A stretch of DNA of 48,616 bases from an uncultured Actinomycetes bacterium (GCA_937902105.1 CALGTP010000434.1:1-48616), one strand, 5' to 3'; numbered from the stretch's first letter, positions 27,218 through 35,912 are shown. The notes: generated by a model not told the origin, from the sequence alone. Numbers and translations: made by a program.

Positions 27218-28440
27218 TAGTTGGTCTCCTTCTTTTTGCGTTCCGAAGTTGAACGCAAGTCAAATACAATTTTCACGGCACCACGACGTCCAGATGCCGC
27301 TGCATGAGCGATGGCATCTTTGTAATCATCAAGGCGATAGGAAGCAGAAACAAGGCGCTCAAGTTGGCACTCAGCAGCAGTGTCAATAGCAAGATCAAAG
27401 GTGTGCTTGCGGGTCCCATCGGGCATTGATTCAGTTCCGTAGGTGTAGGCACCAATGAGTGCAGTTTCGCGATGCCACAAACCGGTGAGGTCTAAAGAAA
27501 CAATGGCTGGCATGCCGAGAAGTACAACGCGACCGCGGGGACGAGTGAACTTCAAGCAGTCCATAATGCTGTCTGCACTTCCGACAGCGTCAATGGTTGC
27601 ATGACATCCACCCGAGAGATAATCGCCGACAACATGACAGCCAGATTCTCGGCGTACTGCACGTGCTAATTCTGCGGAAGGAACGACAACGTCAGCGCCG
27701 AGGGAACGCGCTAAGGATTGCTGATGTGGATAACGAGCACCAACGATGATCCGCACGCCTGGCACGTAGCGCCGCAAGCCAGCGATCGCGCATAGTCCCA
27801 TCGTGCCCGCTCCGAGAACCGCCACGATGGGTGTTTCACCTCGCTGAAGTGCGATCTGTACGGCGGGCCAGGTCGCCAAAGCAGCGTGAATCCCTCCGGC
27901 TGCAGGCTCAACAAGAACGGCTTGTTCATCGCTCATGGCATCAGGGATGCTGTGTAACTGACTTTCGTGGGCAATGAGTTCGCTGGCCCACCCACCACCT
28001 GTGGAATGACAAAATCCAGTTTGAATACCGGGCTCGAGATGACCACCGACTAGGTGCGCATAATCATCGCCGTCTCCTGGGGCAGCGCCTTCAAATGGGA
28101 GTGGAAGACCGCGACATGCGTGACCGAGTACAGGTTCAAGGACGACACGGCGACCGTCATCGCAATCGGCCACAACTTCGTGACCAGGAACAAAGGGGAA
28201 GGAGACCCAATCGTCAAAGTATGTTGATGCGTGGCCTTCAACGAGCGACAAATCGCTACCACAGATACCCGTGAGACGGGGGGTGATGCGATGCCAACCC
28301 TCGGCATTGGGGAGCTCGGGTGCAGATTCATTGACTAATGAGAGTGGCCCAAATTTGGCAGCTCCAAGAGCACTGATCGGGCTGACCAGGCGGGCCACGG
28401 CAAACTTGGTGTTGCTCCGAGTGATCTTCAGTGCTTTCAT
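27217..28440 (-). CDS. Zinc-dependent alcohol dehydrogenase-like oxidoreductase
   Basis: 407 residues of the medium-chain dehydrogenase superfamily. Catalytic zinc ligands are visible: Cys60 in GICGSD and His87-Glu88 in VPGHEVV. The NAD(P) Rossmann motif is VAVLGAGTMGLCAIAGL. The four-cysteine structural-zinc lobe is not intact: only scattered cysteines occur between residues 105 and 150, and an insertion rich in Gly and Asp replaces it. The enzyme probably oxidises or reduces an alcohol/aldehyde. Its start overlaps the stop of the reductase/HAD gene (ATGA) and its stop overlaps the LarA-like start (TAATG), so it is a coupled middle gene of the operon. It may act on the product of the acyl reductase, which is inference. 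Confidence 0.88.
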   Translation of the reverse strand: MKALKITRSNTKFAVARLVSPISALGAAKFGPLSLVNESAPELPNAEGWHRITPRLTGICGSDLSLVEGHASTYFDDWVSFPFVPGHEVVADCDDGRRVVLEPVLGHACRGLPLPFEGAAPGDGDDYAHLVGGHLEPGIQTGFCHSTGGGWASELIAHESQLHSIPDAMSDEQAVLVEPAAGGIHAALATWPAVQIALQRGETPIVAVLGAGTMGLCAIAGLRRYVPGVRIIVGARYPHQQSLARSLGADVVVPSAELARAVRRESGCHVVGDYLSGGCHATIDAVGSADSIMDCLKFTRPRGRVVLLGMPAIVSLDLTGLWHRETALIGAYTYGTESMPDGTRKHTFDLAIDTAAECQLERLVSASYRLDDYKDAIAHAAASGRRGAVKIVFDLRSTSERKKKETN

Positions 28441-30821
28441 AATCCCGACCGATACGAAGAGCGCTTATTTCGTTCAGAAAAACGCTTCTGTTCGCGCTCA
28501 GACATCATGGGACCGAGAGGAAGGCGTGGTCTTGGACCTCCAGATGCTTTCTCCCAATTTTCAACGAGCCAGCCGCGTTTGCGAGCAATCGTTGCCAGAC
28601 GCGTTTCGGGGTTCACGGCCACTGGAAAGCCGACGGCTTCAAGCATCGGTAAATCACTGCTGGAGTCGGCGTAGGCAATTGATTCCTCAAGGCGCAAACC
28701 TTCGCTAGCGCAGTAATCGGCCAAAACTTGGGCACGTGTTTCTCCGGTTGGTGGAACTCGTGCAAGTTCACCCGAATATGTGCCATCGGGTCGCACTGTC
28801 ATTTCGGCGGCCACAATTTCATCAAATAATGGTCGTAAGCCTTCAACGGCAAAACTCATGGCTCCCGTAATCAGAATCGTGCGATGCCCGAGAGCGCGGT
28901 GTTCGCGAACTCGACGAAGTCCAGCGGGAAAACTTTTTGTCATAATCAGTTGCGCCAAAAGTTCTTGGGAATCTTCTTCGATTTGTTGCACGGGGGCATC
29001 TTCGTAACGCCGGTAAAAATAGCGCAAGAAGTCGGAACGGTCTTTGCGATCCATGGACAATAAGTTCGGTGCTTCGCGCAGGGTGCGCAAAACATAACGT
29101 ACGCGTTCGGGGGAGTTCAATCTGCGTGTCGCTAGCCACGAGAAACTTTCCACGACATTGCTGGAAATCAAAGTATTCTCTAGATCAAAAGCCGCCACAT
29201 GCCGACTTGGATCAAGGACTTGCTTGCGCAGCCTGTCACTGCGGTCAAGAGTGCTTTTGCCAGGTGTGGTCTTCACTCGACTGTGCAGGACAATGGATGG
29301 AAGGTGAATGGTTGAGATATAGGTCGGCCAATGTACGACTCGCGGATCAAGACAGAAAGTCTCTCGATCTGCCTCGCTCATACGCTCGTTGATGGCTAAC
29401 AAATTGTTAACTGAATAGATCGCTTCACATTCGGTATAAAGACCGTATAACTCAACATATTCAAGGGCTCGTTCGATTTCACCACGGCGATCTTCAAGTT
29501 TTGTGGACCATGCCGCCTGCGTACCGCGCAAGGGTAAAGCTCCAAGAAGTTTCTCGCTCTGGGCGATGACCGTTTTCGCGCGGGTGAGTTGTTTTTCAAC
29601 TTTTCCACGACCGGGAAACTTCCAATCAGGCACGACAATGGGCTGACCTTCTGCATCATAAATTGGATGCTGGGTAAACCAGTCGCGAACATTGTCCACC
29701 AAGGTGCGGTATTTGAGTGGGTTCGTTGAACCAGAAGCAACTTGTGTGATGTGTGGTGCTTGATCTGGACCCAGAGCGGCAACTGCCACAATCGCCGCCA
29801 CGACTAGGTCAACTGGGATGACGTCCACCGTGCCTTCTGGAACACCGGGAAACTGATCAAGTAATCCTCGAGCGTAGGAAATGATGACGGGTTCGGCCAT
29901 GCGAAATCCGCGAATCCAGCCAGGTGAGGGTTCGGACAGGGCCGATTCGATGATGGAAGGCCGAACAATACTGACCGGCACATTTCCTTTTGTCTCATGT
30001 AGGGCTTGCTCGCCGAGAGCTTTGGTGAAGGCATATGCATCTGGCCAACCCACGCTGGCGGCACGCGTGCGACCCGCTTCAACAAGTTGATCTTTGACCC
30101 AACGTTGGCGATTCTGTTCAGTCTTGGCAGCTAATGCGGGGGCCCCAGCGGCTCCTAATTCTGAACGCGCTTGTGAGCGAAAGTTCGCAAGTTGTGCGGG
30201 GGCACGACTTGCTGCTTCGGCATCGCCGCGTAAACGTCGCGCCGCGGTGACTTCAGTCTTCCAATTCAGCCCAATATCGAATGGTCCGGCACTGACAAGT
30301 TCTTCAGGTGCCGTGCCGCGTCGGTTGCCAGCCACATAACAAGTACTGACGGCCACTAAATGAGGCATTGTGCCATCGGCTTTTGGTCCCATGGCATTGA
30401 GTAATTCAGCAATGCGCATCGGCCCCAGCAAGTTGACTTCCACCGCACTATCAAGCGGGGAATCAAAAGAGACGCTCGCTGCGGAGTGGATGACGATGTC
30501 ACATGATGCAAATATTTGCGCATCACTTGGTGATAGTCCAAGTCCATCGGTACTGACATCTCCGGCCACGACAGAGATTCGACCCATGATGCTGGCATCA
30601 AAATCTGCTCCGAGTTTTTTTCGCAGTCGATCGAAGGCATCATTTTTTAGAATCTCGCGCCGAACTCGCTCGGCAGCGGGTGTGCGGCGGCCATCACGTA
30701 CCAGTAACACCAACTCGCAATCAGGCACGCTGAACAGCAAACGCTCAACTAGGGCAGTGCCAACAAAGCCAGTTGCCCCAGTGATTGCGATGCGCTTGCC
30801 CCGAAGATTCTCTGAAATCAC
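28437..30821 (-). CDS. Fatty-acyl-reductase-like SDR fused to a HAD-IB (SerB-like) domain
   Basis: 794 residues, GTG start. Residues 8-400 are an extended SDR of the male-sterility/thioester-reductase type: nucleotide motif TGATGFVG (14-21), and Tyr263/Lys267 in DAYAFTKALGEQAL, with an insertion of about 70 residues before it. Such domains reduce acyl-CoA or acyl-ACP to aldehyde or alcohol. Residues about 540-760 are a HAD-IB domain: motif I AAFDLENTLISS, motif II ILITGAMSFA and motif IV AYADSSSDLPMLE. In motif I the second Asp of D-x-D is Glu, which may change or weaken phosphatase activity. It heads the four-gene operon, divergent from a TetR gene. Upstream is a TAAAAAT stretch 5 nt before GTG and a palindromic operator. 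Confidence 0.82.
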   Translation of the reverse strand: MISENLRGKRIAITGATGFVGTALVERLLFSVPDCELVLLVRDGRRTPAAERVRREILKNDAFDRLRKKLGADFDASIMGRISVVAGDVSTDGLGLSPSDAQIFASCDIVIHSAASVSFDSPLDSAVEVNLLGPMRIAELLNAMGPKADGTMPHLVAVSTCYVAGNRRGTAPEELVSAGPFDIGLNWKTEVTAARRLRGDAEAASRAPAQLANFRSQARSELGAAGAPALAAKTEQNRQRWVKDQLVEAGRTRAASVGWPDAYAFTKALGEQALHETKGNVPVSIVRPSIIESALSEPSPGWIRGFRMAEPVIISYARGLLDQFPGVPEGTVDVIPVDLVVAAIVAVAALGPDQAPHITQVASGSTNPLKYRTLVDNVRDWFTQHPIYDAEGQPIVVPDWKFPGRGKVEKQLTRAKTVIAQSEKLLGALPLRGTQAAWSTKLEDRRGEIERALEYVELYGLYTECEAIYSVNNLLAINERMSEADRETFCLDPRVVHWPTYISTIHLPSIVLHSRVKTTPGKSTLDRSDRLRKQVLDPSRHVAAFDLENTLISSNVVESFSWLATRRLNSPERVRYVLRTLREAPNLLSMDRKDRSDFLRYFYRRYEDAPVQQIEEDSQELLAQLIMTKSFPAGLRRVREHRALGHRTILITGAMSFAVEGLRPLFDEIVAAEMTVRPDGTYSGELARVPPTGETRAQVLADYCASEGLRLEESIAYADSSSDLPMLEAVGFPVAVNPETRLATIARKRGWLVENWEKASGGPRPRLPLGPMMSEREQKRFSERNKRSSYRSGL

Positions 30822-30842
30822 AGATCATTTTTATCACGGTTC

Positions 30843-30858
30843 TCTACCAAATGGTAGA
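30843..30858. promoter_or_regulatory. Palindromic operator between the acyl-reductase operon and tetR
   Basis: TCTACCA-AA-TGGTAGA is a perfect palindrome with 7-bp arms in the 78-bp divergent region. It lies upstream of the likely -10 region of the minus-strand operon (30827-30833). A further half-site TGGTAG occurs at 30885-30890 and overlaps the possible tetR -10 box TAGGAA (30888-30893). This arrangement fits a TetR dimer repressing the operon and its own gene. Confidence 0.65.
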
Positions 30859-30899
30859 CAATCTCACAAAAAGGTCTCTGGGGCTGGTAGGAATGGGTG

Positions 30900-31517
30900 A
30901 TGGCTCGTCACTCACTCGCCCCCAATCGCCGTAGTGACACTCGCGAACGGATTCTGGAAAGTGCCACGATTCTCTTCGGTACCAGGGGATTTGACTCTGT
31001 CAGCCTGGATCAGATTGCTGCTGAGGTGGGCGTCGCTAAACAATCGTTGCTGTATTGGTTTGCCTCCAAAGACGATCTCATTCAGGCTGTTTTGGTCAAT
31101 ATGGCCGCCGAATTAACCGTTGTCGTTGAGGCTGCCATTCGTTCTGCACCCGATATGCCCTTGGATCGTCTCGAAGCGGTGATCCACGCTGTTTTTCGCC
31201 CGGCCGTGCGCCGTCCTGCCTTATTGGGTTTACTCCGCGAATTGAGTCGTTTGCCCACGGGTGCAGCCGAACACCTGACCGAGATTCTCAATCCACTGGT
31301 GACTCGTGCTGGGACTTGGCTGCGAACTGAAATGCAAGCGGGTCGACTGCGTCAGGGGGATCCGTCACTGATTATCGCTTTGGTGTACGCCACGGTCGCC
31401 GGCATTGCGACTGAACCTGAGGCCTTGCGAGTTGTCGGGTGGAGTCAAGATGTCATTGGTCTGCGAAAACTGCGCAATGAGTTGACCTCATTTTTGCGGG
31501 CAGCACTGGCGCCGTAG
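30900..31517 (+). CDS. TetR-family transcriptional regulator
   Basis: 205 residues from the ATG at 30900; a GTG one codon earlier is equivalent. The N-terminal helix-turn-helix is RERILESATILFGTRGFDSVSLDQIAAEVGVAKQSLLYWFASKDDLIQAV (residues about 13-62), typical of TetR repressors. The C-terminal two thirds are helical and variable, as expected for a ligand-binding and dimerisation domain. It is divergent from the acyl-reductase/ADH/LarA-like/PlsC operon and separated only by a palindromic operator, so it very likely controls that operon. The inducer might be a long-chain acyl-CoA or a related metabolite, but nothing in the sequence shows which. Its stop is 7 bp from the convergent ddl stop. 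Confidence 0.93.
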   Translation: MARHSLAPNRRSDTRERILESATILFGTRGFDSVSLDQIAAEVGVAKQSLLYWFASKDDLIQAVLVNMAAELTVVVEAAIRSAPDMPLDRLEAVIHAVFRPAVRRPALLGLLRELSRLPTGAAEHLTEILNPLVTRAGTWLRTEMQAGRLRQGDPSLIIALVYATVAGIATEPEALRVVGWSQDVIGLRKLRNELTSFLRAALAP

Positions 31518-31524
31518 TGACATC

Positions 31525-32616
31525 TCAGTGGGCAGTATTTCTGCGCCGACGGGCGTGACGCTGTTGAGCCAGTTCGACGAGGCGGTCAATCAGTTCAGGG
31601 TAACTCAGCCCCGAAGCTAACCATAATTTCGGGTACATCGAGATCGGTGTAAAGCCAGGCATGGTATTGATCTCATTGCACAGAAAGCCACGACCATTTT
31701 CTTCATAGAAAAAATCGACTCGCGCTAAACCCTCGCCGCGCAACGCCTGGAAAACTTTCACTGCCAGTTGGCGCACTTCATTCGCAGCAGCATCGCTTAA
31801 CGGCGCGGGCACTAGCAGTTGAGCACTATCGCCAAGATATTTATCTTCGTAATCATAAAACTCATGGGCTGGAACAATTTCCCCCGCCACGCTGGCTTCG
31901 GGTTCAAGACTGCCAAGTACAGCGACTTCAATCTCACGTCCCTTGATGGCCTCTTCAAAGACGATCCATTCGTCGTAAGTAAGTGCCTGCTCAGTCGCTG
32001 CTATGACCTCGTCAACATCGTGTGCCTTACTGACGCCGACGGAAGAACCCATATTGGCGGGCTTGACGAATAGCGGCAGCCCAAGTTCGTTGACAATATC
32101 GCGCAGGGTTTCAGGGTTGATTTCTGATTCTCGAAGAGCGTGGTATCGCGGTTGGGCGATTCCGTGACGTGCCAGCACATCTTTGGAGAGTGCTTTGTCC
32201 ATGCCAATCGATGAACCCAAAACTCCGGCTCCGACATAGGCCACGTCAAGTAATTCCAACAGGCCTTGAATGGTTCCATCTTCACCCATGGGTCCATGTA
32301 ATAGGGACATCACCACAGCGTTTGCGTTTCCCATAGCGGCGGTCAGCGCCAGTGATGCAGCAACTACGGGTCCACTGGCTTGCAAGCGGTCAGGTACAGC
32401 ATCTGAGCCACGATCCAAAGCAGCCATTGCCGATTCAGCAAGGTGCCATTGGCCATGTACATCGATACCTAGGGCTGTGACCGTATAGCGCCGAAGATCA
32501 ATGGCTTTCATCACATGGGCAGCCGTTGAGCAACTGACATCATGTTCAGCGGACTGTCCACCAAAGATGATCACCAGGTTCGTTCGCTGGGTGTCGCTCA
32601 TCGCCATCTGGTCCAC
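31525..32616 (-). CDS. ddl: D-alanine--D-alanine ligase
   Basis: 363 residues of the ATP-grasp family. It joins two D-alanines for peptidoglycan precursors in the cytoplasm. Motifs are the N-terminal VIIFGGQSAEHDVSCSTA, LFVKPANMGSSVGVSKA (ATP-binding), EEAIKGREIEVAVLG, the omega-loop FYDYEDKYL with the Tyr typical of D-Ala-D-Ala rather than D-Ala-D-Lac ligases, and NEINTMPGFTPISMYPKLW for metal and substrate. The GTG at 32616 follows a TAGCGT box by exactly 6 nt without SD, so a leaderless start there is favoured; ATG codons at 32607 and 32601 are alternatives. It is convergent with the tetR gene. Confidence 0.96.
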   Translation of the reverse strand: MDQMAMSDTQRTNLVIIFGGQSAEHDVSCSTAAHVMKAIDLRRYTVTALGIDVHGQWHLAESAMAALDRGSDAVPDRLQASGPVVAASLALTAAMGNANAVVMSLLHGPMGEDGTIQGLLELLDVAYVGAGVLGSSIGMDKALSKDVLARHGIAQPRYHALRESEINPETLRDIVNELGLPLFVKPANMGSSVGVSKAHDVDEVIAATEQALTYDEWIVFEEAIKGREIEVAVLGSLEPEASVAGEIVPAHEFYDYEDKYLGDSAQLLVPAPLSDAAANEVRQLAVKVFQALRGEGLARVDFFYEENGRGFLCNEINTMPGFTPISMYPKLWLASGLSYPELIDRLVELAQQRHARRRRNTAH

Positions 32617-32622
32617 ATCTTG

Positions 32623-32628
32623 ACGCTA
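32623..32628 (-). promoter_or_regulatory. Putative -10 box (TAGCGT) of ddl
   Basis: TAGCGT ends 6 nt before the GTG start. The identical hexamer precedes the ATG proposed for ftsK, which supports it as a promoter element used in this genome. Confidence 0.45.
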
Positions 32629-32722
32629 GTGCCCATGAACAGGTCATTGGGTTCATCGTGGGGCGCACCTATGGCGAATCGGTATCTTGCGTGGCGAGCC
32701 TAAGCACTACGATGTCAAGGGT

Positions 32723-33352
32723 ATGGCCCGTTCAAATTCTTATCAAGCCGATCCCAAATTTCTGACATACCACGCTTTGCGTATTAAGGGATTCGCCAAA
32801 ACTGAGACCTTGGCCGAGATCGTGGCTCTCAAGGTCAGCGAAGTGGATTCTCATCTGCAAGAACTGGCTGCTGAGGGGTTAGTCATGTTCCGTGAGGCTC
32901 GTTCATTGTGGCAACTCACACCTGCAGGTCGAACTGCGCATCGCCCAGCCTTGGATCGTGACATTGCAGGTCTTGATCTAGAGCCTTTGAAGGTTCACTA
33001 TCATCAATTTTTAGAGATCAATGATTCTTTCAAACATCTCTGTGGAGATTGGCAGTTGCGCGATGGTGCTCCTAATGATCACAGTGACGCCGCCTATGAC
33101 CAATCGGTCATCAAACGCTTGACGGCATTGCATGCATCGGCAGTGCCAGTGCTTCAAGCCATGACGCTGATTTTGCCGCGTCTGGCTAATTACGGACCTC
33201 GTCTTGAGTCAACCTGTGCCTTGGTTGAAGGTGGAGTAAACAATATGTTTACGGGAGTGATGTGTGGTTCATTCCACGATGTGTGGATGGAACTTCATGA
33301 AGACTTGATCCTCACTCAAGGAATTGATCGCGCTAAGGAGGGGAGTTTCTGA
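32723..33352 (+). CDS. Winged-helix (MarR-like) protein upstream of dapA
   Basis: 209 residues from the ATG at 32723; an upstream TTG at 32687 is less likely. The N-terminal 70 residues look like a winged helix: FLTYHALRIKGFAKTETLAEIVALKVSEVDSHLQELAAEGLVMFREARSLWQLTPAGR. The remaining 135 residues are predicted helical and I do not recognise them as a named domain; an NDSFKHLCGDWQLRD segment is notable. It may be a DNA-binding regulator. TACGAT ends 9 nt before the ATG. Its stop shares one base with the dapA start (TGATG), and the dapA SD lies within its last codons, so it is the first gene of the dapA-rnj operon. Confidence 0.75.
   Translation: MARSNSYQADPKFLTYHALRIKGFAKTETLAEIVALKVSEVDSHLQELAAEGLVMFREARSLWQLTPAGRTAHRPALDRDIAGLDLEPLKVHYHQFLEINDSFKHLCGDWQLRDGAPNDHSDAAYDQSVIKRLTALHASAVPVLQAMTLILPRLANYGPRLESTCALVEGGVNNMFTGVMCGSFHDVWMELHEDLILTQGIDRAKEGSF
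33336..33341 (+). promoter_or_regulatory. Strong Shine-Dalgarno sequence of dapA
   Basis: AGGAGG, extended as AAGGAGGGGAG, lies 10 nt before the dapA ATG and inside the upstream coding sequence. It fixes the dapA start and contrasts with the SD-less first genes of transcription units in this window. Confidence 0.7.
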
Positions 33353-34251
33353 TGGCTCGTTTTGGAAATGTTCTCACAGCAATGGTGACACCTTTTGATG
33401 CCAGTGGGGCGCTTGACCTTGATGGTGCTCAACGTTTAGCAAAATGGTTGCAAGCCAACGGTAATGATGGACTCGTCATAGCCGGAACAACTGGCGAGGC
33501 GCCCGTGTTGACGGATCATGAGCGATTGAGTTTGTTTGCAGCAGTGGCCGAAGCAGTGACCATTCCTGTGATTGCGGGTACGGGAACTAACGACACCTTG
33601 CACTCAATTCATATGACGAAAGAGGCCAGTAAGTTGGGCGTGGCGGGGCTATTAGTTGTCGCGCCGTATTACAACCGCCCTCCGCAATCGGGTATTGAGG
33701 CTCATATTCGCGCCGTGGCCGCCGCTTCTGATCTGCCAATCATCGTCTACGACATTCCCGTACGGACAGGGCGAAAAATCAGTACCTCAACTTTGTTGAA
33801 GTTGGCTCATGATGTTCCAACGGTCGTGGCTTTAAAAGATGCTGCCGGAAATCCTGCTGAAACTGCCAATGTCATCGCCGCTGCTCCATCTGGCTTTGAG
33901 GTTTACAGCGGTGATGATGGATTGACATTGCCATTGCTGGCTGTCGGTGCAGTTGGAGTGATTGGCGTGGCCACACATTGGTCGGCGATTGATCATCAGC
34001 AGATGTTTAGTTGTTGGCAAGATGGAGACACCGTCGGCGCGCTGGCCATCAATCAACGCCTGCTGGAAAGTTTTGCCTACGAAACTGGAGACGAATCACC
34101 TAACCCGATCCCCAGCAAAGTGATGATGAATTTGCTAGGTATTCCAGTCGGCGAGTGTCGTTTGCCGATGGGTCCACCTGCTGATTTCGTCGTCGAGAAG
34201 GCCAAAGTAGTTCTCGCCAATCTTCAGGCTTCTCGTTTGCGAGCCTCCTGA
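33352..34251 (+). CDS. dapA: 4-hydroxy-tetrahydrodipicolinate synthase
   Basis: 299 residues, the usual length. It condenses pyruvate with aspartate semialdehyde, the first committed step to diaminopimelate and lysine. AGTTGEAPVL (44-53) holds the pyruvate-binding threonines, APYYNRPPQ includes the active-site Tyr107, IVYDIPVRTGR has Tyr133 and Arg138, and VALKDAAGNP holds the Schiff-base Lys162. The start is fixed by an AGGAGG SD and by a TGATG overlap with the winged-helix gene. The stop overlaps the rnj start (TGATG). DapA feeds peptidoglycan, as does ddl 700 bp upstream on the other strand. Confidence 0.96.
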   Translation: MARFGNVLTAMVTPFDASGALDLDGAQRLAKWLQANGNDGLVIAGTTGEAPVLTDHERLSLFAAVAEAVTIPVIAGTGTNDTLHSIHMTKEASKLGVAGLLVVAPYYNRPPQSGIEAHIRAVAAASDLPIIVYDIPVRTGRKISTSTLLKLAHDVPTVVALKDAAGNPAETANVIAAAPSGFEVYSGDDGLTLPLLAVGAVGVIGVATHWSAIDHQQMFSCWQDGDTVGALAINQRLLESFAYETGDESPNPIPSKVMMNLLGIPVGECRLPMGPPADFVVEKAKVVLANLQASRLRAS

Positions 34252-35912
34252 TGGCAGCGCCAGTCCGGATTGCCTTTCTCGGTGGTCTCGGCGAAATTGG
34301 TCGCAACTGTATGGTCATCGAACAAGATGACAAGTTGTTACTCATCGATTGTGGGCTGATGTTTCCTGATGCCGATATGCATGGCATTGATCTAGTTCTT
34401 CCTGATTTCACCTGGCTCCGTGAAAATGCTGATCGGGTTGTGGCCTGTGTGGCGACTCATGGGCATGAAGATCATGTCGGTGGCTTGCAGTATCTATTGC
34501 GCGATCTCAGTTTTCCGGTCTATGGCTCTGATGTCACTTTGGGTTTGGCACGCAACCGCATTGAAGAAGCGGGACTGCTCGGTCGCACTGAACTGATTGT
34601 TGTGCGCGACGGTGAACGAAGAATGATCGGCCCATTTGATGTTGAGTTCATTCCTGTCACACACTCTGTGCCACATGCTTTTGCCGTCGCCGTGCATACA
34701 TCACAAGGAGTGCTCTTGCACTCTGGTGACTTCAAATTGGATCTCACTCCAGTGGATGGTCGCCGCACCGATTTAGCGCGCATCGGTGCTATCGCTTCAA
34801 CAGAGGGAATTCGTTTGCTGTTATGCGATTCGACGAACGCCGAAGAACATGGGCATGCTCCAAGCGAAACATCAATCAGCGGTGCTCTGAGGGCTTTGTT
34901 TCATGAGCACCGTGACCGCCGAATCATTACTGCCAGTTTTGCAAGTCATATTCACCGAATTCAACAGATCATCGATGCCGCTGTGGAAACTGGGCGCAAG
35001 GTGGCCACGATGGGTCGCTCAATGCAGAAAAATGTGCGTATGGCCCGTGATCTCGGGGTTCTTCATGTTCCAGATGACACGTTGATTGATATTGAACAAG
35101 CCGATGATTATCCAGCGCACAAAGTGTGCATTATCTCCACTGGCAGTCAGGGCGAACCCATGTCGGCTCTGTCGTTGATGGCGCGTGGCGATAGTAAATG
35201 GCTAAAAGTCACTGAACGTGACGCAGTTATTTTGTCCAGCGATGCTATTCCAGGCAATGAGACCAATGTGACGCGAGTAATTGATGGACTGTTGCGTGCT
35301 GGCGCTGAAGTAGTGCACTCCGGTATCGCTGATGTGCACGCCACAGGACATGCCCAAGCCGACGAACTCAAAACGTATCTTTCAATTGTTCAGCCAGAAT
35401 GGTTCGTGCCAGTGCACGGCGAGTATCGGCATCTCGTGGCTCATGCAAAGTTGGGCATCATCATGGGAGTTGCGAAGTCCAATGTTTTGCTCTGCGAAGA
35501 TGGAGATGTCCTTGAACTTTCTGATGAAGGACTCGCTCGAGTAGCGCGAATTCCAGCTGGTTATTTGTATGTTGATGGCATCGTCGGTGACGTTGGACAG
35601 GGCGTGTTGCGCGACCGAAAAGTTCTTGCTGAAGAAGGTGTTGTTGTCGTCATTGTGACTGTCGACGTCGCCACTGGGAAAGTGCTGACGGGCCCTGAGA
35701 TCATCACTCGCGGTTGGGTCTACGCCCCAGAGGCTGAAGATTTACTTGATGAAGCCTGTGAAGTCGTGGCTGCTGCTGTGGAAAAGGCTTTGGCGGAAGG
35801 TGTGCGTAGTCCTGAAGCTTTGGAGAAAGACGTACGCCGTGCTGCTGGTCGTTTTGTGAACGAGCGAACCAAGCGCCGTCCGATGATTGTCCCCGTGGTC
35901 ATGGAGGCCTAG
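34251..35912 (+). CDS. rnj: Ribonuclease J
   Basis: 553 residues. A metallo-beta-lactamase/beta-CASP nuclease that matures and degrades RNA in the cytoplasm. The zinc motif is ATHGHEDHVGG (His70, His72, Asp74, His75). LLHSGDFKLD and the beta-CASP segment CIISTGSQGEPMSALSLMA follow, then FVPVHGEYRHLVAHAKL with the conserved HGE, and a C-terminal domain ending near KRRPMIVPVVMEA. The ATG overlaps the dapA stop by one base and has no SD of its own, so it depends on translational coupling. The dapA-rnj order is usual in actinobacteria. The next gene, a lipoprotein, starts directly after its stop. Confidence 0.96.
   Translation: MAAPVRIAFLGGLGEIGRNCMVIEQDDKLLLIDCGLMFPDADMHGIDLVLPDFTWLRENADRVVACVATHGHEDHVGGLQYLLRDLSFPVYGSDVTLGLARNRIEEAGLLGRTELIVVRDGERRMIGPFDVEFIPVTHSVPHAFAVAVHTSQGVLLHSGDFKLDLTPVDGRRTDLARIGAIASTEGIRLLLCDSTNAEEHGHAPSETSISGALRALFHEHRDRRIITASFASHIHRIQQIIDAAVETGRKVATMGRSMQKNVRMARDLGVLHVPDDTLIDIEQADDYPAHKVCIISTGSQGEPMSALSLMARGDSKWLKVTERDAVILSSDAIPGNETNVTRVIDGLLRAGAEVVHSGIADVHATGHAQADELKTYLSIVQPEWFVPVHGEYRHLVAHAKLGIIMGVAKSNVLLCEDGDVLELSDEGLARVARIPAGYLYVDGIVGDVGQGVLRDRKVLAEEGVVVVIVTVDVATGKVLTGPEIITRGWVYAPEAEDLLDEACEVVAAAVEKALAEGVRSPEALEKDVRRAAGRFVNERTKRRPMIVPVVMEA

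Noticed and set aside
30370-30900. Plus-strand frame of 176 codons over the start of the acyl-reductase gene
   Set aside because: It covers the conserved Rossmann region of the opposite gene and crosses the promoter region; Ser/Arg-rich shadow.
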